Source of the DNA: Candidatus Acetothermia bacterium
Lineage (GTDB): Bacteria > Bipolaricaulota > Bipolaricaulia > Bipolaricaulales > Bipolaricaulaceae
DNA length: 13,286 nt
Assembly (NCBI GenBank): GCA_011057175.1
Contig: DSBZ01000024.1
Span: 1-13,286 of the forward strand
Direction: 5' to 3'
The position numbers and the translations under genes were made by a program. Under the pieces are notes generated by a model that ran no database searches, had not been told where the DNA came from, and worked only from the letters and a program-made list of their open reading frames with translations. The stretch's first letter is position 1. Every line of letters begins with the position of its first letter. Below, one piece after another: positions 1-5,978 of this stretch.

Positions 1-63
1 AGGGAGGAGGAGATCGCCCGCAACCCGCGGGCTCGGTCGGCCAAGCTCCGCGCGGGCAGGGTG
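1..63. repeat. Left arm of a 63-bp perfect inverted repeat (copy of the rsmH 3' end)
   Basis: Bases 1-63 are the exact reverse complement of bases 185-247, with no mismatch that I can find when comparing base by base. The match stops at base 64. Read on the plus strand, these bases encode the same residues as the C-terminal part of RsmH (REEEIARNPRARSAKLRAGR), so the window opens inside a second, oppositely oriented copy of the rsmH tail. After the repeat the plus-strand reading diverges from RsmH. Because the match begins at base 1, it may extend left of the window. A genuine inverted duplication, a foldback (chimeric) read or an assembly end are all possible. Confidence 0.93.
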
Positions 64-148
64 GCCGCGCTCGCCCCTCTCCCCCCGGGGCACGTCTCCG
101 GCCCGAAACCCCCTCACGCAACGAGGGTAGGGTCGGCGAACAGGTCGG
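64..148. other. Spacer downstream of rsmH, no gene seen
   Basis: This stretch lies between the rsmH stop and the left repeat arm. On the minus strand it contains a short hairpin at 111-127 (CCCTC / GAGGG, 5 bp stem, 7-nt loop) followed by a short GGTTTCGG stretch. It could be a weak terminator, but there is no real T-tract. The usual rsmH neighbour ftsL is not visible here. Confidence 0.4.
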
Positions 149-1036
149 TCAGGGACAGGTGGCCGGGTCGAGGCCGACCTCGCGCACCCTGCCCGCGCGG
201 AGCTTGGCCGACCGAGCCCGCGGGTTGCGGGCGATCTCCTCCTCCCTTGGGACGATCGGCTTCTTCGCGAGGACCTCCAGCCGCCCGGCGAGGCCCTCCC
301 GCCGGAGGAACCGTTTCACGATCCGGTCCTCGAGGGAGTGGAAGGAGATCACACACAAGGTTCCGCCCGGGGCGAGGAGCGCCCGCGCCGCGGGGAGCGC
401 CTCCCGCAGCGCCCCCAGCTCGTCGTTCACGGCGATGCGCAGAGCCTGGAAGGTCCGGGTGGCGGGGTGGATGCGGTGCCGTCCGCGCGGGTAGGCCCGG
501 GCGACGAGGACGGCGAGCTCCGCGGTCGAGTGGAGCGGCCGGGCGCGCACGATCGCCCGGGCGATCCGCCGGGCGTACCGCTCCTCCCCGTACTCCCACA
601 ACAGGCGCGCGAGATCAGTCTCCGCGAGGTGGTTCACGAGGTCGGCGGCGGCGGTGGGGGAGCGGGGGTCCATCCGCATGTCCAAGGGGCCGTCGGCGGA
701 GAAGGAGAACCCCCGCTCCGGGGAGCCCAGCTGGAGAGACGAGGCCCCGAGGTCGAACAGAACCCCGTCCACCGGGCGCGCGCCGAGGCGGGAGAGGAGG
801 GCGGGGAGGTCGCGGAAGTTCCCGTGGATGAGCTGAACACGCTCCCCGAACGCGGCCAGCCGGTCCTGGGCGATGGTCAGGGCGTGGGGATCCCGGTCGA
901 TGCCGACCACGGACGCCCCGTGGCGGAGGAGGGCCGCGGCGTGCCCCCCCGTCCCCACGGTGGCGTCCACGATGAGCCTCCCCGGCCGGGGATCGAGGAA
1001 CCCCCGCACCTCGGCCACCAGGACCGGCTCATGCAT
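149..1036 (-). CDS. rsmH: 16S rRNA (cytosine(1402)-N(4))-methyltransferase RsmH
   Basis: This cytoplasmic S-adenosylmethionine-dependent enzyme methylates N4 of C1402 in the 16S rRNA decoding centre (family knowledge; formerly MraW). The 295-residue product has the family's expected length. Visible motifs are the SAM-binding loop DATVGTGGH (24-32), the acidic D47, FDLGASSLQL (94-103), RGFSF...DMRMD (109-123), HPATRTFQALRIAVNDEL (190-207) and SFHSLEDRIVK (231-241). I chose the internal ATG at 1036 because MHEPV is the normal family N-terminus and GAGGGGG lies 5 nt upstream of it. An in-frame ATG at 1084 would overlap the preceding gene. The upstream lipoprotein gene stops 10 nt before this start, so the two are probably cotranscribed. 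The last codons overlap the inverted repeat that matches the window edge. The gene is intact and identification is secure. Confidence 0.97.
   Translation of the reverse strand: MHEPVLVAEVRGFLDPRPGRLIVDATVGTGGHAAALLRHGASVVGIDRDPHALTIAQDRLAAFGERVQLIHGNFRDLPALLSRLGARPVDGVLFDLGASSLQLGSPERGFSFSADGPLDMRMDPRSPTAAADLVNHLAETDLARLLWEYGEERYARRIARAIVRARPLHSTAELAVLVARAYPRGRHRIHPATRTFQALRIAVNDELGALREALPAARALLAPGGTLCVISFHSLEDRIVKRFLRREGLAGRLEVLAKKPIVPREEEIARNPRARSAKLRAGRVREVGLDPATCP
185..247. repeat. Right arm of the 63-bp perfect inverted repeat, inside rsmH
   Basis: This is the partner of bases 1-63 and lies wholly inside the 3' end of the minus-strand rsmH gene. The two arms are separated by 121 bp (64-184), which hold the last 12 codons of rsmH including its stop, plus downstream sequence. 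This arm sits in a complete gene with normal family motifs, so it is the natural-looking copy. Confidence 0.93.
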
Positions 1037-1046
1037 CCCGACCCCC

Positions 1047-2087
1047 TCAGGGCCCCGTGGGTAGGAGGTCGGTCGCCTTCCCATCCATCAGCCGGACGAG
1101 ACGCGCCGGGGTGCCCTCGATCGCAGCGAGGAGGCCCGTCTTCCCCCACCGTACCCAGAGGGCCCCTTCGCTCTTGGCGACGGGTGCAGTCTCCGAAGCC
1201 TCCAGGTCGCCCACGAGCACCTCCTGGACGGGCCGGCCAGGGGCCTGACCGACGAAGGCCAGCCCCGTGCCGTCCGGCGAGAAGGCAGGGGAGATGGCTG
1301 GCGTGGCGATCCGCTCCACCCTCCCCTCCACGAGATCGACGAGGTACAGGGTCGGCACCCGCTCGACGTCGGGTTGGAGGATCACTGGCTCCTCCTCCAG
1401 GGCAACCGCGATGTACCGGCCCGAGGGGTCCGCGGCCAGGGAGACCTGGGCGAAGAAGAGGAACGTCATCGCGCACTCCTCTTCACAGCTGATCCGGATC
1501 GGGAGACTCCCGTGCCCCAGCGAGGCGAAGGTACCGTCGGCATGCAGCACAACCGTCCGCTCCCCGGCGGGGAGGAACGCGAGGACCCCGCCCTCGAGAA
1601 GGACCGCCTCTCCCGTCCCCCGATCCAAGGCCCACAGGGACGCGGACTCCTCCTCGGACCGAAGGAAGAACACCCTCTCGTCCCCCGCGTAGCACGGGGA
1701 GAAGAGGAGTTCCGGGCAAGCGAAGATCTCCCGGGCCTCTCCGCCCGGAGACCACTCCAGGAGCTTGCTTCGCACGGGGAACCCGTACTCGTCCGTGTCC
1801 AGGGCGAGGAGGAGCCACCCCTCCGGCGACGCGTCACAGACCTGGACGAGCTGGGTCTCCCCGGGGACGAACGGCTCCCCCAGAGAGTTCCCCTCCCGAT
1901 CCAACACCCACACCACGCCCTGGCCGAAGAACTCGTATTCCCCCGACGGGGAGAGGACCACCGCGACCGAGCCGTCCGGCCCTTCCGCGGGGAGGTTGAG
2001 GGACACGCTGCAACCGGCGAGGGCCAACAGGAGACCCGCCGCCAGCCCCCACGCCATTGTTCTTCGCGGACCGACGTTTCCGTACAT
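1047..2087 (-). CDS. Predicted lipoprotein with a TolB/PD40-like beta-propeller domain
   Basis: The 346-residue product starts with an Arg-containing n-region and a hydrophobic stretch ending in a lipobox, LALAGC, with the lipidated Cys at residue 26. It is therefore probably membrane-anchored outside the cytoplasm. The rest is beta-rich and reads like a degenerate propeller. One clear PD40/WD40-like blade motif, SPAFSPDGTGLAF, lies near residues 262-275, with weaker repeats such as LAADPSGRYIAVAL and ADGTFASL. Proteins of this shape are TolB-like sensors or scaffolds; the partner cannot be told. I chose the ATG at 2087 because a TACACT box lies 6 nt upstream, consistent with leaderless transcription. 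The alternative ATG at 2057 has no better ribosome-binding site and would remove the charged n-region. It is immediately upstream of rsmH (10-nt gap), an unusual partner. The lipoprotein call is firm and the function is unknown. Confidence 0.85.
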   Translation of the reverse strand: MYGNVGPRRTMAWGLAAGLLLALAGCSVSLNLPAEGPDGSVAVVLSPSGEYEFFGQGVVWVLDREGNSLGEPFVPGETQLVQVCDASPEGWLLLALDTDEYGFPVRSKLLEWSPGGEAREIFACPELLFSPCYAGDERVFFLRSEEESASLWALDRGTGEAVLLEGGVLAFLPAGERTVVLHADGTFASLGHGSLPIRISCEEECAMTFLFFAQVSLAADPSGRYIAVALEEEPVILQPDVERVPTLYLVDLVEGRVERIATPAISPAFSPDGTGLAFVGQAPGRPVQEVLVGDLEASETAPVAKSEGALWVRWGKTGLLAAIEGTPARLVRLMDGKATDLLPTGP

Positions 2088-2093
2088 GGCCGC

Positions 2094-2099
2094 AGTGTA
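2094..2099 (-). promoter_or_regulatory. Candidate -10 box of the lipoprotein-rsmH unit (leaderless start)
   Basis: TACACT on the minus strand is followed by GCGGCC and then the ATG at 2087. With normal sigma-70 spacing, transcription would begin on or next to that ATG. No good -35 hexamer is seen at 16-18 nt. The same GGTACACT string occurs before serS. Confidence 0.5.
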
Positions 2100-2307
2100 C
2101 CACCGGCCGCGCCGATCCGGCGTCGGTCCCAAAGGCAGGGCCAGGTTCAGACTGTAGGATGGCGGTTCGCCCACCGCCGCGGTCCCTCCTCCCTGGGCCC
2201 GCAGCCCCGGTCAGGGGTTCGAAGGGGAGGCGGACAGCCGCCAGGTCGTGCCCCTGCCAGAGGATCAGCCCAGCGGAGAGCGGTTGAGGGTGGCCCTCCC
2301 CGCTCCA
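2100..2307. other. Intergenic region between the broken hydrolase gene and the lipoprotein gene
   Basis: About 200 bp without a supported gene. On the minus strand the frame after the hydrolase stop stays open for a long way (for example LILWQGHDLAAVRLPFEP just after the stop). In DNA this GC-rich that is weak evidence of coding, though a decayed extension of the hydrolase cannot be excluded. A GGTTCGAA string near 2216-2223 resembles a tRNA T-loop, but no cloverleaf stems surround it. The only regulatory signal I see is the TACACT box at its left end. Confidence 0.45.
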
Positions 2308-3658
2308 TCACCTCCGCACAAGGGAGGCCCCCAGATCTGCCTCCCACCGGCCGAGGGACGCCCGATCGCTGAGCTCCACTACCGCGGCAAGCTGCAAGAC
2401 CCTGTCAGGGATAGACTCCGGGGCGAGGAGGCCACGGATGTCGGCGCAGCCTACGGCGACGTTCGCCGCGTTGTCGGGGGTCCCGGTCATCCCCGGAACG
2501 AGCACCTGGACGTAGGCCGCGTCGGGGTCGAGGCGCACCCAGGAAACGCCCGCGTCTTGCCAACCCCGGTACTGGCGAGGTGGGGGTAGTGGGCCTCCCT
2601 TCAACGTGGTCTACGACCGAGCCGATGACGATCACCCGGAGGTCAGCGTTCCCCGCCAGGGCAGCCTGGTAGTACCGGCTCATGTCGCGGATCGCCCAGA
2701 ACGACCTGGCCTCCTCCAGCGTGGCCAAGTCGGCGGGCCAGGGAGAGAGGAGCCCCTTCGCCACGGCCGCCTCCAGGGCTGAGCTAGAGAACACCCGTTT
2801 CTCCTTCCCCCGAACGTGCCTACGTAGGGCCCCAAGGCGTAGTCCGCCCCGCCGTAGCGGCCGTCCCCATCCAGGTCGTGGTAGAGGACGCCTGGCCCAA
2901 GGTCCCCCTGCGTGCCCGATCCCCCCCGCGGGCGGCGGGGTCCCAGGAGAGCCGGGAGTAGTCCACGTCGCACCGGGCCCCCTCTGCGGCCAGGCGGCCG
3001 GAGCTGGCGACGTAGGCGGGGTTGGCCATCTGGCGTGAACCGAGGTCGACAGCGGCGAACTGGCCCCCGGCCGGGTTCTCCTACCCCACGTACCAGTCCA
3101 CGGGCATCGCCTCCCCGAACAGGCCCAGGGCCACCACCGCCGTGTTCCCCCCGTCGGAGAGCCCGATCAGCCCCACCTGCAGGATCGGGTACGGCAAGAG
3201 GTCGGTCACAGCGCACCCGCCGGTGGTGGGGGCCCCCTGCAGGAACCGCACCACGTCAGGCAGGGCGGCTAGGGAGCCCAACCCGCGGTGGTCGTAGACC
3301 CCCCTGAGGCGAGCGGCAGCCGGCCCCCGCCGGGGAAGGCAAACTCGACATGGACCACACCGTGGGCCACGTAGGGGTCAGCCCCCGCCCGGCCAGAGAG
3401 CTCCACCGTTCGCAGGGTGTCCGCCCCGGGCACCTCCACCACCGCCGCGGCACTCCCGGGGTACCGTGGCCGGTCGGGGTACGTGAGGCGCACGACAACC
3501 CCGCGGTCGGGGGCTGCGCCGGACGCGACCCCCGTCGCGGCCGTCCACCCCCCTGGCACCCGCTCCGGTCGGACCGGGAAACACGACCCCGACCCGATCG
3601 CGCCCAGAGCGAGGACCGCTCCCACGAACGCCGTGATCAGAGCGCTCCGCCGCGTCAT
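2308..3658 (-). pseudogene. Secreted alpha/beta-hydrolase-like gene broken by frameshifts and one nonsense codon
   Basis: Joining the minus-strand frames gives a protein of about 450 residues: an N-terminal signal-like segment (MTRRSALITAFVGAVLALG), a beta-rich region, a nucleophile-elbow motif GLSDGGNTAV near 3160, an acidic loop DLDGDGRYGGAD near 2860, a likely catalytic-acid segment GSVVDHVEG near 2620, and a His-containing HYPH segment. This layout fits a secreted alpha/beta-hydrolase; the substrate is unknown. The reading frame breaks at the C-run 3299-3304, the C7 run 2921-2927, the C5 run 2807-2811, and near 2597-2599 and 2574-2576. Each is repaired by one added base, although a single extra base in 2574-2600 could explain the last two. 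A TAG at 3081-3083 interrupts VDWYVG-ENPAGGQF, where TGG (Trp) would fit. The start ATG at 3658 has GGAGGGAAG directly upstream and lies 29 nt after the aminotransferase stop. It could be a real pseudogene or sequencing errors; the neighbouring genes are intact. Confidence 0.8.
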
Positions 3659-3687
3659 CTTCCCTCCGCGGCGACGCGGGGAGCCCC

Positions 3688-5007
3688 TCAGCCACCGGAC
3701 TTCGCAGCTTGCGCGAACGCCTCCCCGAGGACGGACAGGCCCTCGAGCAGGGCGTCCTCGGGGATCGTGAGGGGCACGAGGAACCGCACCACGTTCCCGT
3801 ATATGCCGGCCGTGGGAAGGATCACCCCGCGCTTCAAGGCCTCGACTTGGACGCGCCTCGTCGTGTCGGGGTCCGGCTCGCGGGACCTGCGGTCACAGAC
3901 CAGCTCCATACCCACCATCGCCCCCAGTCCCCGCACGTCCCCGATCACGGGGTAGGTACGCTCCAGGGCCCGGAGCTCCCGGAGGAGGACCTCCCCGATG
4001 CGCCGGGCGCGTTCAAGGAGCCCTTCCTCCTCGATCACGTCGAGGACAGCCAGGGCCGCGGCGCACGCCACCGGATTCCCCCCGTAGGTGGATCCGATCG
4101 ATCCCGGGAGGGGGGCATCCATGACCGTCGCCTTCCCGATCACCGCCGACAGGGGGAGCCCCCCGGCGATGGACTTCGCCACACAGATGAGGTCAGGCTC
4201 GACATCATAGTGCTCGCAGGCGAAGAACCGCCCCGTCCGACCCACGCCGCACTGGACCTCGTCCGCCACGAGGAGGAACCCATGGCGATCGGCGAGCTCG
4301 CGCAGGAACGGGAGGAACTCCGGCGGGGGGACGATGAACCCCCCTTCCCCGATCACCGGCTCCACGACGAGGCACGCTGCCTCACGCGGATCCACGAGCG
4401 ACAACATCCGGCGCTCGATCGCCGCCAGCGGGACGGGGTACCGATATGGATAGGGGTAGGGCAATCGGTATACATCGGAAGCGTACGGGCCGAATCCCGC
4501 TTTGTACGGGATCGCCTTGTGGGTCATCGTCATCGTGAGCAGCGTCCGGCCGTGGAACGCGTTGTCGAACACGAGCACGGCCTTGCGGCCTGTGGCGACG
4601 CGGGCGATCTTGACCGCATTCTCCACCGCTTCCGCCCCGGAGTTGAAGAACGCGCACTTCTTGGGCGCTGGCCCCGGGGCAAGCCCGGCCAGGCGCTCGG
4701 CGAGGGCCACGTACGGCTCGTACGGGACAGCGGTGAAGTCGGTATGAAGGCACAGCTCCGCCTGGTCCCGCACTGCGGCGACGACCCGGGGGTGGTTGTG
4801 CCCGACGTTCATCACCCCCCAGCCCCCGGAAAAATCAAGAAAGCGGTTACCATCGAGGTCCTCGACCACAACGCCCTCGGCGCGCGCGGCACAGAACGGG
4901 GCGAGCGGCGACAGCGGCCCGGCCACGTACCGCTCCTTCCGGAACAGGGCCGCCCTCGACCGCGGGCCGGGGACGTCGGTGACCAAACGGATATACCTAC
5001 GTGCCAT
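3688..5007 (-). CDS. Class III PLP-dependent aminotransferase (4-aminobutyrate aminotransferase-like)
   Basis: This 439-residue fold-type I enzyme would transfer an amino group, typically from an omega-amino acid such as GABA or ornithine, to a 2-oxo acid. Visible features are NSGAEAVENAVK (122-133, cofactor phosphate binding), FDNAFHGRT (147-155), VVEPVIGEGG (214-223), the cofactor-contacting Asp in ADEVQCGVGRTG (D249), and the Schiff-base Lys K278 in AKSIAGGLP. GSTYGGNPVACAAAL follows near residue 306. Length matches GabT. Members of this family also include ornithine or acetyl-lysine aminotransferases and archaeal-type amino-acid racemases, so the substrate is not settled and I give no symbol. 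A Tyr/Pro-rich loop, LPYPYPYRYPVP (182-193), is a small oddity. The ATG at 5007 has a strong AAGGAGGAG site just upstream, and the tRNase Z gene ends 10 nt before the start, implying one operon with the broken hydrolase downstream. Confidence 0.92.
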   Translation of the reverse strand: MARRYIRLVTDVPGPRSRAALFRKERYVAGPLSPLAPFCAARAEGVVVEDLDGNRFLDFSGGWGVMNVGHNHPRVVAAVRDQAELCLHTDFTAVPYEPYVALAERLAGLAPGPAPKKCAFFNSGAEAVENAVKIARVATGRKAVLVFDNAFHGRTLLTMTMTHKAIPYKAGFGPYASDVYRLPYPYPYRYPVPLAAIERRMLSLVDPREAACLVVEPVIGEGGFIVPPPEFLPFLRELADRHGFLLVADEVQCGVGRTGRFFACEHYDVEPDLICVAKSIAGGLPLSAVIGKATVMDAPLPGSIGSTYGGNPVACAAALAVLDVIEEEGLLERARRIGEVLLRELRALERTYPVIGDVRGLGAMVGMELVCDRRSREPDPDTTRRVQVEALKRGVILPTAGIYGNVVRFLVPLTIPEDALLEGLSVLGEAFAQAAKSGG

Positions 5008-5017
5008 CTCTCCTCCT

Positions 5018-5863
5018 TCACTCGATCTCCACCAGCTCGCCGGGGGAGATCAATCGGACTTTGAACGGGAACTCCATCTTCTCGATCTCGCGAGCGATAC
5101 TGCTCAATTCCCCGCGGTAACGGCTGGAGAGGTGGAATACGATGAGCTCCTTCGCGACCCCCGCTTTCCGAGCGACATCGAGCGCTTCCCAGAGGGTAGC
5201 GTGTTTGTACTCCTTGCGGTCTTCCTCGGCAAGGAACGTCGCCTCGTGGAGGAGGACCTCTGTCCCCCGCACCGCGGCGGGGCTGAGGGGAACCGAGTCC
5301 CCTCCGTAGGAGAACAGGCGCTGGGTGTACTCCTCGGAGATCTCGTCCCGCTTTCCCTCCCGCACGAGGGCCACGATCTCCTCCTGGGGCAGATCGCGGA
5401 ACTCGGGCCGCAGCCGGCGGCGGACCTCGCACACGTTGTATCCGAGCGACGGCTCGCCCCGGGCGTGGATCGTCCCGAACGCCTCAACGTAGCGCGGCAT
5501 CCGGGCAGCGAGGAGGGTCACCCGATCCCCGACCTGCAGCGGGATCCACTCGAGATCGTACTGGAGATAGCGGTTCGTGCGGGCGAAGTAGTGGATGAGC
5601 TCAGACACGAACGGGCTCCCTGCCGGGTAGTGGATGCGCAGCTCCTTTTCGTGGTCGCCCATCGCGTTGTTGCGGATGTTGATGAGGCCCATCAACCCCG
5701 AGATGTGGTCGGCGTGGCCGTGGGAGAGGAACACATGCTTCACGGCAAACACCTTGTTCTCAAGGAGCGTGCTCACGCCCTCGCCGCAGTCGAACAGGAT
5801 CCGATCCGGGGCGTAGTAGATCCACGTCGAGTAGAGGGCCTTCGAGTAGATGATCGCCTTCAT
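5018..5863 (-). CDS. rnz: tRNase Z (ribonuclease Z), Thermotoga-type metallo-beta-lactamase
   Basis: This cytoplasmic zinc endonuclease matures the 3' end of precursor tRNA. The 281-residue product keeps all the metal ligands expected of the family: HGHADH (H48, H50, D52, H53), H133 in the TIHARGEPSLGY block, D189 in FSYGGDS, and H244 in FHLSSRY. LLHEATF (205-210) and the KHATLWEAL helix (H221) are also RNase Z signatures. The N-terminus (FSKALxSTWIYY-like, FDCGEGVST) and the middle (INIRNNAMGDxEK, EVRRRLRPEF, EEIVALV) closely recall Thermotoga maritima tRNase Z (TM0864) as I remember it. That enzyme is reported to cut after an encoded CCA rather than before it. This is from memory and no alignment was run. 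The ATG at 5863 has no Shine-Dalgarno; a TAGGAT box lies 10 nt upstream. The aminotransferase gene starts 10 nt after the stop. Generic MBL hydrolase is the fallback, but the motif set argues for RNase Z. Confidence 0.9.
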   Translation of the reverse strand: MKAIIYSKALYSTWIYYAPDRILFDCGEGVSTLLENKVFAVKHVFLSHGHADHISGLMGLINIRNNAMGDHEKELRIHYPAGSPFVSELIHYFARTNRYLQYDLEWIPLQVGDRVTLLAARMPRYVEAFGTIHARGEPSLGYNVCEVRRRLRPEFRDLPQEEIVALVREGKRDEISEEYTQRLFSYGGDSVPLSPAAVRGTEVLLHEATFLAEEDRKEYKHATLWEALDVARKAGVAKELIVFHLSSRYRGELSSIAREIEKMEFPFKVRLISPGELVEIE

Positions 5864-5873
5864 GACCGCACCA

Positions 5874-5879
5874 ATCCTA
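5874..5879 (-). promoter_or_regulatory. Candidate -10 box for the rnz operon
   Basis: TAGGAT on the minus strand lies 10 nt upstream of the rnz ATG, so the transcript leader would be only a few nucleotides. A TTGGAG hexamer 18 nt further upstream (3 of 6 matches to TTGACA) could be the -35. This is one half of the divergent region shared with serS. Confidence 0.4.
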
Positions 5880-5946
5880 GCGGACGATCGCGCTCACCTC
5901 CAATCCCCCCTGACGGGATCGGGGCCGGGTGGGAAAGGCGATGGAC

Positions 5947-5969
5947 CCGGTGCCAAGGCACGGTACACT
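5947..5969 (+). promoter_or_regulatory. Candidate serS promoter, near-leaderless
   Basis: The -10 TACACT at 5964-5969 is preceded, across a spacer of about 16 nt, by TGGACC (4 of 6 to TTGACA). Only 9 nt separate the -10 from the serS ATG, so the predicted transcript has a leader of about 3 nt. The GGTACACT string is shared with the lipoprotein promoter on the other strand. Confidence 0.5.
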
Positions 5970-5978
5970 TCCCCCGCC

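Noticed and set aside
61..831. Long open frame on the plus strand opposite rsmH
   Set aside because: It is antisense to a gene with all RsmH motifs, is extremely Arg/Pro/Gly-rich, and is explained by high GC content. Only its first codons reflect the inverted repeat.
338..1492. 384-codon plus-strand frame antisense to rsmH and the lipoprotein
   Set aside because: Low-complexity composition with no recognisable motif; it spans two genuine opposite-strand genes and is a GC-driven shadow frame.
2205..2235. GGTTCGAA string resembling a tRNA T-loop
   Set aside because: The flanking bases do not pair as a T-stem and no acceptor, D or anticodon arms can be drawn.
2160..2307. Open minus-strand reading after the hydrolase stop (LILWQGHDLAAVRLPFEP)
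   Set aside because: It looks mildly protein-like but turns into low-complexity sequence. There is no start, SD or recognised motif, and open frames are common by chance here.
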